A stretch of DNA of 64,000 nt from Climacium dendroides (GCA_950106755.1 OX467091.1:10991538-11055537), one strand, 5' to 3'; positions 38,092 through 51,050 are shown, counted from the first letter of the stretch. Numbers and translations are program-made. The notes: generated by a model not told the origin, from the letters alone.

Positions 38092-39791
38092 GTTGCCTTC
38101 CACTCAATGCAACCTTGCCTTTACTTACGAAGTGCAAAACTTTAGTCACTGCATCCGCAACAGACTCATGAGTACTAAGCAGCAGACCGACTCGAGAATC
38201 TCCCTAGAGAAGAGTAGACCTAGGAGTCAAGAATTGTGCGCCACATCGATTCTAACGCATTCACCGCAACAATTCCCATTCATATTATCCAGACAATCAG
38301 AAAGAACCATCCTCAGTTCCTCTTCAACGAAAAAACTCCCAAAGTCGTCGCTGCAATTGAAAGAACGAGCAAGCTGCTAACGTCAACCTGGGCAACAATG
38401 TCGAAAGCCGTTAAGCCACCCCGAAGGCGAACAAGCGGAGCTGAGATTCAAAACCTCAGCAATGCTTGCGGTTAGAAACTAACTGCAAATTGCAAACTCA
38501 GTCGAACCATTATCCATCCTCTGAACACATCTCCCCTTCAAAAATCAGGTAGCGAACGCGTACCAAGAAGCTTTGTCGGAAGGCGACGTGCAGTCGACCA
38601 CCATACCCTCGCGCCGAGAAGAGGAAGAATTAAGGCTATCCACAACGGCAAAAGCCCACAGGCTAAGAGCGGGATTGGGGTCTTCTCTCTCACACCGCCG
38701 ACCTATTACCGTGTGGAAAGTCATCCATCCGGTGGTCGCGAGCCTGTGAGGACGGAGTGCGAGGGTAAAGAGGTTTACGGAAATGGCGGAGGAGTCTTCA
38801 CGAATATTTTTTGAAGGATAAAACAAAGGCTCTGGAAATAGCGGGGATAGGAGAGTCTTGATTTCCATCCGAGGTTGCCTGTCCTTGGGGTTGTGTCAGT
38901 TCGTTGTGGATAACTGGGTTTCCTTTTCGTCTTCTTCGTTGGCGCAAACCTTGAGCCGCGATTGCAAGCTTGTGCTCACGACGACGGCGATGACTTCGGG
39001 TTGAAAACCTTCTCCACAAGTTTATCATTTTCCGGGAATGCCTGGTATGTCCTCCCGTTTTATTACTATCAGATTTGAACCTGCAGTGGAGTATGTTAAA
39101 AGTTTTTGTGCGTGATGGGGTTTAGCTCGTCCAGGGGTGTACGACGTCGCAGGGATTACAAGAAAGCACGCATTCGTGAAGAGGGGAGAGGATCTTTGCT
39201 TGCAATGCCGTGCTTCTCTTGTGCGCGGTGATAGCTACTAGATTGTTAGGGTGTGCATTCCTTCTGACAGCATATTCTCTATTGCTTTCTTTGCGGCCAA
39301 CATTTTCGTGGACGACGATTAGCTCTTGAATTCCCAATGTGGTGAAATTTGAAGTCGTAAATTTGAAGGTTGTGTTCGAGCACTCTTAGAAGATCGTCTG
39401 CGTGTAGAAGGAGAGCTTTGGCTCTGTCTAGATTCCCTTTGGTGTTTGTACTTTCGTACCTAATTTTATGTTTTGGTGCGATTAGACGAGATTTTTGTTT
39501 CGATTCCTGCTTCATCTGCCGCTGGAATCGTGATCGGCATTGATTGATGCCCTTCGTGAACCGGCACAATGCCTTGGCGTTTGGGTGTGGTCTTGGGGCC
39601 AGCTGTTGAGTTGCCTCCACTATGGTGTCTGTTTTTAGAGAGCGAGAATGAGTATTCTCAATCGCAGGCAATGCAATGCGGTGAACTCTAGTACGATAGC
39701 GTGGTCCTATACTGTACATCATTCTCTGCGGACTAGGTAATGGCAATCAAGGGACACGGTACTCTTTCAAGATATTTTTTGCTAACCATAG
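38092..39791. other. intergenic region between FdC1 and the hairpin, moderately GC-rich
   Basis: Holds the FdC1 promoter and leader (minus) and probably part of the mTERF upstream region. Minus-strand frames at 38545-38868 and 38798-39028 (the latter with an ATG and an Arg-rich start) have no recognisable homology, and I do not call them genes. A transcribed leader or an unannotated short gene remains possible. Confidence 0.45.
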
Positions 39792-39910
39792 CCTTGATTG
39801 CCTTTACTGTACAGTGGCCTCCCCAAAAGAATGTCGTCCCTTCAGTGCAGTGATGGGTGAGTGGACGACAATCTTTTGGGGAGATCACTGGACATAATGC
39901 CAATGTAAGG
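39792..39910. ncRNA. microRNA-precursor-like hairpin
   Basis: Arms 39812-39839 and 39863-39890 pair over 28 positions with 25 Watson-Crick pairs, one G-U and two mismatches, around a 23-base loop. Core strands are CTCCCCAAAAGAATGTCGTC and GACGACAATCTTTTGGGGAG. A looser lower stem with bulges continues to about 39792 and 39910. Length, near-perfect 21-22-base duplex and small loop are as in plant microRNA precursors. I do not recognise the sequence as a known microRNA family. The strand cannot be decided from the sequence. Confidence 0.55.
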
Positions 39911-40551
39911 GGCAGTTTTTACTTCTACAATTTGTTTTTGGTACCTAATCAGACCCTAGGATCTTGAAGCTCATGTTGTGTTTGTCCCATCCTCAAATTT
40001 TGAGCGTTGATCGAAGTGTGCTAGAAGGTCATAACAATCAAAGTTTTAGACTTTAGACTTTAAATTCAGGGAAAGTTTGCACACTGGTTGCATATCCTCT
40101 AAATCAGATTCTTTAGTGGGTCTTAAGTACAATTACGAAGGTCTAATGTTATGGGCTCTAATCCTTTTCTTCTACACCATCCACATCAGCATCGAAATCC
40201 TGGATTGGCATTATGGTTTCTGTCCAGCTTCATCTTACAAATTGGTTTAGCAGTTGGTCGATCCCCTAAAGCTGAAATTGGTTTATATTTTATTAGCAGT
40301 TTTGAGTAGGCTACATTAGGACTTTCTTTGGTCTAATTTAATTTATTTTTTGAAGCGCATCCAACAATCTTCTCTGATTCTGGTTAGATGAAATTTGGTC
40401 CCATCTGGAGTATATTTTTCACAATACGATCAAGTGAGTTGGCCATTTTAAACCATGAGTCTTGATCTTCTAGGGGCTAACCATTGTATAAGTGACTGAC
40501 GCAGAGACGAGGAAGAAGGTGGCGGCCACTCCAGGTGAATGAAGTGAACTA

Positions 40552-43271
40552 ATGGCGTCTGCCCTAACCTCCGGTGGAATCGGATTGGTGAGTGGGCATA
40601 CAGAGCAGATATGGATGCCTGCCGAACGACCCGGGGGCTCTAAACCACCTACAATGGCTGCCTACAGTCCTACTGCCCCTCTTTCACATTCAAGCCACAA
40701 CAGACAGGAGCTTTCGTTCTGTCCAACATGGTACCATGGAAACTTCAAGTTCTCCCTTTGCAAGCATTTGATGAGATCCTTTCAGAAGAAAGACCTTTTC
40801 GGCCTCCAGCTCTCAGTGCGCGTTTGTTGCCGTGCTATCCTCAAAGAGACGCCAGTAGCCAGTTCTTTAGAGGAGCGTGATCAGGTGAGCGATGTTGATT
40901 GGACTGCGTTTCTTTCACAGACTGATGACGAAGATAATCTGAAAGTGACGCTAGTTGAGAAGAAGAAGAAGACGAGAAAGGTGAGGGTAGCGAAGCAGAA
41001 GTTGACGGCCAAGGAAGAGCACGTAGGGAGGAGCTTGGAAGCCATTGGGGTTCGAAATGCATCACTGGCCAAGTGTGTGACTCAAGGAGTTGGAATGACC
41101 GAGGAGGAGATGCTGGAGTGGATGAGCATGCTGCATCGTTTAGGGGTTGCGCACTCTGAGATTGTGTCCATTTTGGGAAAGGAAGCAAGCATACTGCGTG
41201 CTCATATACCAGATGTGGAGCTTCTTATTTCGTATCTGAAAGAGGATTTAAACCTTGACAGAAGCACCATTGCATCCATGTGTATGACGTGGCCTGGTCT
41301 GCTTCTCTGCCCAGTGCAGCACGTGCAGCACGTCACGGGTTACTTTGTGTCCGTGGGGTTGAAACTTAGTGATGTTACAGGGGTGTTAGTTAGGCGGCCC
41401 CATGTGCTGAGCTATTCTCTAACACGCATTCAGTATAGTGTTCAATGCTTGCTGGAATCAGGAGTATTGGTTGACGATCTCGTCCCCATTTTAAAGAAAG
41501 TACCAGAGCTTTTTTCTGATTTGACTCAGAAGAACCTCGACTCAAAATTAGAGTTTTTGTTGAAAGTAGGTCTGGGATCCGGTGCATTAGGCAAGGCGAT
41601 TGCGAGGCGACCGAACATTTTGAACTACAGCCTAAATAGCATGAGGGTCGCTTTCAAGTACCTGACAACATTGATGGTTACTCGCGATGTTCCCAAGCTT
41701 GTGAAACGGTATGCTGAGGTATTGGTGCTGGATCCGGAACGGAAAATGGCTCCCATGGTTGATTATTTGATCTCTCTAGGAGTGCGAAGGGAAAAGATTG
41801 GCAAGGTGATCTTGCGGAGACCGCAGCTTCTGGGCTACACTATACCAGGCCTACAGCCCACTGTACAGTATCTTATTGAACTGGGTGTGAAGCCGGAGTT
41901 TTTGGGCAAAGTCATTTCTACTTCTCCTCAGGTCTGTATCATAATGTCTTTGTACCAGTTTTGAGTCCGCTTTCTTCCTTTCATTAGGTTGCTCTTGTAG
42001 TCTGAAGATCCTCCCGTTAGATTGCCGAAGTCATTAATGGTAAGTTAATGTTAAATCTAATAGGACATTAGATCAATATCAAAATATTTTATAAATTAAT
42101 GTCAAGACAGTGTCAACTTCCAATCAATTAAAACGTTAACTGAATAGTTGCAATGTGATATCAGGTAATACCAATGACACTAACATGACACTAACATTAT
42201 ACTAACATGACACTGTAATTGAGTGAACTCCATGTCCGTAATACTAACATTAACTCAACATGAGGACTAAATCTAATGCCTATTAGCTTAACATCCAAAG
42301 CATTGTCAATCTGTGTGTGTGTGTGTCCTTTTGTGATGTTACTTTCACTCGTACGGATAACCTAGTGGAGTTTAAGAAGGAAACGAGCGGGCATTTTGAT
42401 AGAGTTGTCTGTACAATTGGTAGGCTCTCTGGTTAAGATTCAACTTCATTTTCGATGAATTTGAAATGCCATGTGCAGCCTTTGAATGCTTGAGTTGTGT
42501 TTTAAAGCCTTGTGAGGAGGGTATGTCTGAAGGTAGTGAGGTTCCTCCCTGGCAGGTACTTACGTTGAACGTGGAGGAGAAGCTAAAGCCAGTAGTGGAG
42601 TTTTTCCGCAGCATGGGCTTAAACAAGGAGCGTGATATTGAAATGTTGCTTATTCGGAATGCCCAAATATTATGTTGCAGCATTGAGAAAAACCTTCGAC
42701 CCAAGTTCATCTATTTCAAAGGTCTTGGGCTGAACGAGAAGTCCATCGCAAACATGATTGTTCTCTTCCCATCCATGCTTGGTCAGAGCATCGAAGGCTC
42801 CTTAGCTCCTAAATTCAACTACCTTATTTATGAGATGAATCGGCCTATAGAGGAGCTCGTGCATTTTCCACAGGTATGAAATCATCCGATTCTTAAGTCC
42901 CTTCCTTTTGAACTAGTCACCACCTCAACTGTTATTTTTGTGTTATTCTGGACTTCATATCTTGTAAACTCCTTCCTCTAACTGAACACAGTCTTTCCCA
43001 ATCCACCTATATTCAGGTGCATCCTCTGAGAAAACCCTTCAATTAATTGACTGTCTTGCATGTACAGTACTTTGGCTACAGCTTGGAGAAGAGGATAAAA
43101 CCCCGGCATGAGATGCTGAAGGACAAGGCTATCTCCACCAGCCTCGCATCAATGCTTGCTTGTGTGGATAATGACTTCAAAGCTCGTTACCTGTCTGGTC
43201 AGCCACCAAGCCGTGCTCCATATAGCAGGAAGGTCAAAGTGGTCGATGAAGATGAATCGGGCTCTGAGTGA
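40552..43271 (+). CDS. mTERF-family organelle protein, three exons
   Basis: Mitochondrial transcription termination factor family protein; plant members act in chloroplast or mitochondrial gene expression (transcription, RNA processing or splicing). Exons 40552-41931, 42556-42873 and 43068-43271 join in phase 0 with GT-AG introns to 633 residues. The N-terminus is basic and Ser-rich, consistent with an organelle transit peptide. From about residue 165 a chain of ~35-residue mTERF repeats is visible, each with a conserved Pro (RRPHVLSYSL, KVPELFSDL, RRPNILNYSL, RRPQLLGYTI, TSPQVLTLNVEEKLKPVVEF, FPSMLGQSIE). It ends with FPQYFGYSLEKRIKPRHEML, the typical last repeat, and an acidic tail (VDEDESGSE). 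The exon joins restore the repeat periodicity, which supports them. The 624-bp first intron contains short ACTAACATGACACTAAC repeats and a (TG)n run. Which of the ~30 plant mTERFs it matches cannot be told by eye. Confidence 0.93.
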
Positions 43272-45669
43272 GATCTTGGCCGCTCCTAGACTCTCACCAC
43301 CGTGTGCAGAGCGTGTAATTTTTGATTAGCACCAAAAAGGTGTCATTGTGAGGTTTCCCTCTTACACTTACGCAGAGGGATTTAATTGGAGGTTATCTTG
43401 AGATATTAGATCTGAGGAACTATGTATCGAATTTGATTGCGTGAGGGAAGGATTCAACGTTTTCTCGCTCGATTCGTACAACTGTGTAAACAACTGCGTT
43501 TTGGTGAGACTCTATTTCGCTCGTTCCTTACGTGATACAAGTGCTTCCCTTGTTCCAAGTCTTCCTAGGTGTGGCGAGACTCATGTATTTTGGTGTTGCG
43601 ATTTCACTCGACTTAATTACACTTGTGCAGAACAAATCTCTTTCCTTCTGAGGTACAAATTGGTGGCATTGAACTTCTCATTCTTGAGGAGTTCCCTTCA
43701 CACCCTTGGAACAGGAATCCAGAGTCTTTTTGTGCTCGATCGTGAGCTCATCTCCTGTGGGAGCTATAGTAAACTTGCCAATCACCGCACAGACAAAACT
43801 CAAATCCTTCTTCACATAAATATAGAGATTTGCATATTTTGAAATTTGGTGTGATTATTAAATGTCATTCACCTTCAAAAACAAAATGCAAAAAGATATC
43901 TTCCTACAAATTTTATTGCAATTTAAAGGCAATGCACTTGAAATCTAATAAAAAATTCCTTGTGAGCCTTCATTGCACATTGTGCAATCATTGGGTAGTG
44001 ATATAATATTTTATTCCCATCACAATTGAATTAGTAGTTGAATCATGCAATTATTGTGCGGTAATTGACAACGGTTGTTGTGAGGTTCTTGGATGTGTGG
44101 TGAATGGCTAGTTTACTCTATGTACCAATAGGTAGAGGAAGAAGACTTGTCATTCTTGTAGGCCACACATGCCTCCAATGAATATCAAAGTTTTGAGTCC
44201 TTTTTCAAGGTGCCATCTATGTGAAGTAAAATTATTAAGCAAGTGAAGATGTTCCCCATACAACAAATGGCTAAGAGGCAAAATTTTCCATAGTTGTAAA
44301 AAAAAAATAGAATAAAATGCAACAAGCCAATGGTTGGGGAGTTTTTTGAACTACACCATCAATAATCTTTCATATCCCATATTCAAATGATTTTTCACAT
44401 CTCTACTTCTACAAATGCCGTTACCTACACTATAATTAGTCTCTTTTTTTTTTACTATTGGTTCTACTCTGTAGATTTTTTCATTTTTTATCCTTTCACA
44501 ATACACTACATGCTTCAACTGTCTCAGCTACACTATTGACCAAAGACGCCGCATGTGTGTATGAAAGAATTTTGGGTCAGTTCTCACGACTCCTGATTTT
44601 AGAAGCATGTCATCATAAAGAAGGGCCGGTGATGCAATTGAATTCAACTGCTGTGGTATTATGTAACTGCTACTGCGAGGGTAGCTATGCTGTACCGACT
44701 GCCCTACTTGCCGCGTAGGGGACAAAGCCATAGCCGCGGCCCATGACTCATGAACTTGTTCCGGAGAACCCACCTGAAGAGCAGCAGATCATAAAGCTCG
44801 CAACCCATGCCACATGAAAACAGCTACAGAGAAGCTACAAAGTAGCCACCCAACGCACATGAAAGCCCACTCACTGCTACAGAGTCTGTCTGTCGGGGTC
44901 TACTATGCACAGGGGAGATCATTTCATACTAACCCTCTAGAAGCAACCGTTGCACCCAACTCTTTCAAATCTTATGCTTTAGTACAAAAGCACTGATCCA
45001 TCATTTTCACAACCACCGAATATTATCGTCGATCGAAACCACCGTAAAATCATGCGCCTTTCCTGCAATCCTGGCTTTATCGTTCGCTTCCCAAAGTGCG
45101 CGAGCTCCTGCAGTCATCAATCCCACCATCTTTTGTGGGCCAGTGCACTAGCTCACGCTGAAAACCCCGTTTCACTTTCAAGTACCTTTCGATCCTTGAT
45201 GCGCACCGGCCAGCATCTTGAGGATCCCGTGATCTCCCTGTCAACCCGGCCATCGATCGTCCCTCCAAATCTCCAACTGCATCGTAAATCTTCCTTCTGA
45301 GTAGAAAATACTGTAGAAAAAAAAAATCTATGACATCATCCGATCCATTGCAAAGCCCGAAGCTCCCAGGAGTTATGAGCTCTGCGATTCTCACGCTGGA
45401 CTACTGTAGTGAGAAGCGGGAACAGGACGACGTTTATGACTTGCATGATCTGGTTCTTTGTGTCTGTGATGAAATTAATGAAGGCGTTGACGATTGATGG
45501 ATCCCGGTTGCAAAAACTTGTGCAACTGTGCAAGTGACTGCAAGTGATCAAATGGTCAGTGTTGGGGCAGGGACAATTTTCACAGCAGGAAGTCATGTAG
45601 AGCGGTGTCAGTGCGTACGTAAGTGGCTGTGGAAATACGGTTGGGGTTTTACGAATCTGGCGCTGCAGC
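43272..45669. other. intergenic region between mTERF and the receptor-kinase promoter
   Basis: No supported gene. Frames at 43441-43842, 44458-44718, 45052-45300 and 45077-45394 show no domain or family features. 43850-44400 is AT-rich. Confidence 0.5.
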
Positions 45670-45677
45670 TATAAAAG
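45670..45677 (+). promoter_or_regulatory. TATA box candidate for the receptor kinase
   Basis: TATAAAAG followed 12 bases later by the perfect hairpin CTCACTG-TCT-CAGTGAG. About 1.05 kb upstream of the proposed ATG at 46728, so a long leader would be implied. The following DNA (45700-46720) is GC-richer than its surroundings and has no recognisable coding region, as expected of a leader. Confidence 0.35.
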
Positions 45678-46727
45678 GGTCGACTCACTGTCTCAGTGAG
45701 CAATTCTAGCCAACCTGAATACCTGGCTGGCTTGCAAAGGGAGGGAGCCTGCAGTCATGATATGACACTCGGAGTGCCGCTTTTAATGCCATGGTTCCCT
45801 ACTCCAATTGCCCTCTCCTACAAATAAATTGGTTTTTACTTTATTTCTATCCTTGCACGAGTCCAGTCTGTGCATGCTCGTTTTTCGGAGGGAGATCAGA
45901 TTGCACAGGGTGCCCGGCAAGGGAAGAAGCCCGTCACTGGTAAAAAGGTTCTATTCTTGGGCCATTTAAGCTTTCCATTTTGGGTTGTTGGGTCACTTGG
46001 TGACTTGGGTTGCGCTTACTAGCCTGTATCGTAGGCTTAACGTACTGGTGGGGGGATGATGCTCCGGAGCATAGCCCAGCTCCAGCGATGGGCATAGGGT
46101 GCCTGTTTCTTTTCACTTCCTTAGATGATTCTGTTTTTTCCGTTTGTAGATTCGATGATGTTCGGGAAGAGTGATGATGATAAGTGATTTGGATGCGCGC
46201 GCTTCTGTTGTTTCGACCTTTGTCGTGGCTTGAGGATTGTTGTCGTGTGAGCGACAACGTAGCGAGTGTGGCCAGTTTGAGGTTTTGGTAAAGATTTGGC
46301 AGCTCTCATTTGCGTTCTGGGGTTTAGGATGCCAACCGAGGTTTACATTTTCAACCAAGCAAGGCGATCACCGAACGACGGGAACAAAGAATGAAGCGAA
46401 AAGACGGCGGGAGCATTGCGTGTTGCAGGATTGACTTCAGATTGTCTACGTACACTGGGAGTGAGGATCTTTCGGAAACAGGCAGGAGCTCGCCCCTTCG
46501 GTAGCGATGGTAGCCCAAGGAAAGATGGAATCGACAAATGCGGAGCAGTGAACGGAAGCACAGTAGAAAGAGCTAACAATATGAGGGGCCGGAGAAAGCG
46601 AAAGATCTTCACCACCCCAGTGGGATCGTGTGAGCAAGGCTGGTAGTACATCACATTGAAGACACAAGCAGGAATCAGGCGAAGAAATCGGAGCTCTTGC
46701 AGGCGCTGGCTTCGGAGTGTGGCATTC

Positions 46728-49700
46728 ATGGCCGAGTCATGGCGGTTGTTGCGTCTCGTTCGCGTGATGTTCATCGCTTGTGTCTTTCATTTTTCCAGGT
46801 ATGGTTCACATCCTGTACCCTAAAAGCAATTTCATTGTGTCCAGAATCGCAATGAAATGTAGCTTGTGATTGAATTCGTGCAAGGACTCGGGTTTTGGCA
46901 TTGACAACTCCGCGATCTTGATTTCTATCGCAATCAATCAATCCTCGTTACTAAGGACGTTGTATTGCACAGGAATGCCGAGTATTTAGGGGTTTAGCTG
47001 GTGCATCTTACGCCGTTGTTTGGGAAGTTCAAAACTGTGCATTTTGAGGATCAGAGCTGGAAGGTTTGACTTGAAGTTTCTGAGTTCCAGGCTTTCTTTT
47101 TAAGTGTGTCTGTCTTTTTGCGATTTCTTTATTCTCCCAGCGGCCAGTCGGGAGTGACTGCGAATTGCAACCATGGCGGTTTCGACGGAGCGCGGGTGTC
47201 CTGCGCTGCAAATTTCGTCACGAAGGAAGTGGAGGTGGAATTTATTCAGGACTTTGGCGAATTGAATTACCAATCGGCGCGACCTTGGAAATCGGCAGAT
47301 TCAGGTAACATTTGGACCTTGATAATTGTTCCTCTTTCACCCGACTGCTGCAGTTTCACATACCGAGCGAAAATATTGCACAGTTCCGATTTATTTCCCA
47401 ATTAGTTGACCATCCATGTGCCAAAGAGACAACACTTATAAAAGTTTAGATTTAGAGTCTGTATGAGCAAGGTATTTTTTGTCACAGTATACAATCATCT
47501 GTTATCATGCAAAACCAAAAATCTCTAGAGATTGTCTAATTATGAAAGCAGGGAATTTAGAGTCTTTGGGTCCAGTGACACTGAAATTTCTTCTAGTGAG
47601 CATCCCAAAACTTCTCTCGTTTAGAATTCAACAATGCATTCTGCAGTACCCTCATTGAGCACCCTCTGAATTGAAATGAAAAGGAGTCCTTGGTCAACAC
47701 CTCCTTAGTTGAGAGCTTCTGAAGCCAAAGAGCCATTGCCATCACTTGTGAGAGTATGTCAGAGCTTTAATTTCACTTGATTTGCACAGATTTGGCATGA
47801 CTTCGCTATGAACAACTCTTAATTGGCACTGCTCTCAAAAGATGCCACGCCAGTCCTACTCAAGAATGTTATGAGCTCCTTCCCGGGCGTCAGTTCCCTA
47901 CTTCCCTGGTAGCTCATTAGAAACGTACATATGACCGCTGTTTTTGCTCACAAAATCGAATGCTGGTGAGTCCTAAGAATGACAAATGAAGCTTTAATTT
48001 TAGTTTTGGTTTTGTGTTTCTGGTTGTACAGGCACTCGTGAGCCAGTGCGTCGTAAATCAGGATGGATTTCAAGGCGATTGATGGGGGAACAACAAGCTC
48101 AAGACGTAGTAGTAATTGGAGCACCGCCATCTGCTCCGCCTGCTCCTGCTGCTCCTGTACATAGTCCACCTCCATTGCAACAACCGCCGCCAACACCTCC
48201 AGCACCAGCACCACCAACACTGCCTCCTTTCAATGCAGCACCGCCCTTGCCAGCGCTACCAGCTCCATCCCTTCGTGACCTAGAATTGGAGGCGCTCCTG
48301 TATTTCAAAGGCGAACTGACAGCCGATCCAACGGGCGTTTTCAAGCTTTGGAATGACACCAACAACCCTAATCCCTGCAACTGGTACGGCATCCAGTGCA
48401 ACGCTGCGGGTCACGTCACGTCACTAAGTGTTCCAAACCGCAGTTTGGAAGGAGTCTTGACGCGCCGTATTGCGAATCTGCCGTTCCTGGAGGTTTTGGA
48501 TCTCGGTGGAAATTCAATGACGGGCTCCGTGCCGGTCGAGATCGGGTCGCTGCAACGCTTGCGTGTGCTTCGTCTCGCGGGGAATTTGTTCAAAGGTCCG
48601 TTTCCCTTGAGCCTCGCGTCGTGCGTGACGATCGAGGAGCTCGACGTGAACGGGTGCGGCATGAGCGACGTGTTTCCGGCGATGGTGCGCAATTTCACGG
48701 CTTTGAATGTTTTGAATTTGGGCGAGAATGACTTCACTGGACCGATCCCGATGTGGTTAGGCTGGTCACGGGTGCTGAGATTCTTAGACTTGGGTGGGAA
48801 TCGATTCAGCGGGGAGGTTCCGATCTCGCTCCTGAACTGCACCTCCCTCCAGTTTCTCAACATCTCGGCGAACAATTTGACGGGGTCTGTTGATTCCATG
48901 GTGGGCAACTTGGTGCAGCTTCGAACGCACCTCGACTTCTCTTACAATCAACTTTCGGGGTTAATTCCTCCCACGATTGGGAACCTTGATGAGCTTCTGG
49001 GTTTGAATTTGTCCGGAAACGCATTCACGGGAAGCATTCCGGGAACCATCGGCAACTGCACAAAGCTGCAAAGCTTGGATCTCTCTGATAATCAGCTCAG
49101 CGGGTCGTTACCCGAAACGCTCGGCTTGCTGCGAGATTTGAAATTCGTAATGAATCTCTCACATAATGGGATCGAGGGGTTGATTCCTCCTAGTATTGGC
49201 GACTTGCAGAATCTCACCAAGCTGGACCTATCGTTTAATAAGCTCACGGGCGTCATCCCTGAAAGCATTGCGAGTATGAACTCGCTCGTCTTCTTCAACG
49301 TGTCGGTGAACCAGTTGCAAGGAGTTGTGCCCGATGTCGGTTTGTTTAGCAATCTTCTGCCGAGCTCGTTTCTCGCGAATCCGGGTTTGTGCGGACGGAT
49401 GGTGGGCAGGTCATGTCCTGGCCAAGCGGTGACGCCGGCTTCTGTGGCGACGCACAAGAAGCGGCCGACGTTGGTCACCATCCTCGGCGCTGCAGCTGAA
49501 GGCTGTGCTCTCTTGCTTTTCGCCGCGCTTCTGATTCGCTACTTGGTGCATCGTCGCCGTCCCGCGCCGGAGAAGAATGTGGTGCTGTTCTCGAAGTACT
49601 TCAAGGCGCTGAAGTTGACAGCTGAGGAGATTCAAGCCGCGACAAACTCCACGGAAACGTTAGCGGCAAGTTTAGGTTTTAGCAGGACGTTAAGTGGAAA

Positions 49701-51050
49701 CATCCGCAGGGGCGCGGAGTCGAGCAAGATCGAGAAGGCGGTGTTGCTCGATGGAACCGTGTTTGCGGTGAAGCAGTGGTGCATTGCGAAGTTTCGGAAG
49801 AAGGATCGACATAAACTGGACGAGGAGATGGTGAACTTCAGCCGCATTCGGCACCGGAACTTGGTCAGGCTCATGGGCTATTACATGAACCCGAGCGCCT
49901 TGGCCTTGCTCATGGAGTTTTGTCCCAATGGGAGCTTGGACTTTCATCTGCATCCTCCGGGGCAGCAAACGTGCCAACTCAATTGGAATGAGCGGCTGCG
50001 GATTATAATGGGCGTTACCACGGGGCTGGTGTATCTGCACCATGAAACCTGTGGGAACGCGGTGGTGCACTGTGACTTGAAAGCGGCGAATGTGCTGCTG
50101 GACTCGGATATGGAGCCGAAGCTGGTGGACTTCGGAATGGCGCGACTGATCAAACAGAACAGTAAAGGCGCCACGGCGGCGTCCTGGGTCGGGTCCTCGG
50201 GGTACGCTCCGCCTGGTAAGTGTTCTTCATTCCAGATGTGAGCGCCCTTGTCGTTATGCGAATTCATGCAGAACTTTAATTCTAATACAATTTGAATCAC
50301 AATTGTGTGATACCACTTACAGACACTTGAATTCCTTTGACGTTAACCGAAGTTCGGTAATTCTAGAGAGAGACTTGCGCAGAGAGAGAGTTGCGGAGAC
50401 AGAAATTGACGTTCAATTGGCATTACTATTTGAGTGAAAAAACTTGGAGACGCATGATTTTCTCCGATGCAAACAGATGTTAGTTAAGTCCAGAGAGACC
50501 TGCATAGAGAGAGAGAGAGAATAACCTTGAATTAAGTTTTAAATGTATTGTGGGCTATGGAACAGCGAGAGCGCTACTTAAATCATATCGAACGACATGA
50601 GTACTTTCCATCTCTGGCCGAATAATGTTTTTTTGTTGGTGTTTCCCAGAGTACGGATTCGCAAGCGACTTCACCAAAGCCGGAGACGTCTACAGCTACG
50701 GCGTGTTGCTCCTGGAGATCATCACCGGCAAGAGGCCTGCGAGTGAGGAAGTGACCTCCGGCATGACGCTCCCTGCATGGGTGCGATCTCTGCAATCGCA
50801 AGCCCGTGAACGCTACGCCATCGACATGACCATTTTCCAGTCGGCGGAGGAGCCGCAACTGAACCAGATTTTGCACATCCTGAACGCTGCCATTCTCTGC
50901 ACGGGGCACGTCCCATCGACGCGGCCCTCCATGTTGCAGGTGCTCGGCAACCTTCAAGAGATGCCGGAGTCCGTCACGGAGGAGGAACTGGTGCCAGTGC
51001 AATCAGGCGCACCTGTCGTTGACAATTCTTCTATGGACTTTGATAACTAA
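46728..51050 (+). CDS. leucine-rich-repeat receptor kinase, non-RD, with Pro-rich linker
   Basis: Plasma-membrane receptor kinase. Proposed exons 46728-46798, 47141-47304, 48032-50215 and 50650-51050 join with GT-AG introns in consistent phases (2, 1, 1) to 939 residues. Residues 1-23 (MAESWRLLRLVRVMFIACVF...) read as a signal peptide. A short Cys-containing segment of unknown type follows, then a proline-rich stretch (about 109-160: PPPLQQPPPTPP). Next come the LRR N-terminal cap (CNWYGIQC), about 11-12 LRRs of the plant LxGxIP type (205-500), a transmembrane helix (about 558-583) and a kinase domain (about 620-925). The kinase has Lys659 (FAVKQW), a catalytic loop HCDLKAAN (758-765) with Cys in place of Arg, and DFG at 778. 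A normal glycine loop is not visible. The two 3' exons are certain. The two 5' exons are inferred from splice sites, phase and the signal peptide; otherwise translation would start at 48082 without a signal peptide. Confidence 0.85.

Noticed and set aside
38545..39028. Two overlapping minus-strand frames upstream of FdC1
   Set aside because: GC-rich with no homology I can name; could be leader sequence, not enough to call a gene.
39240..39260. GTTAGGGTG resembling a telomere-type repeat
   Set aside because: Single occurrence, no tandem array.
43441..43842. 133-codon plus-strand frame downstream of mTERF
   Set aside because: No ATG-supported start context, domain or splice structure; probably 3' flank.
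46343..46774. 143-codon minus-strand frame opposite the receptor-kinase leader
   Set aside because: No recognisable features; the plus strand carries the phase-consistent first exon.
48099..48401. Gly/Ala-rich minus-strand frame
   Set aside because: Antisense of the proline-rich linker; glycine arises from reverse-complemented proline codons.
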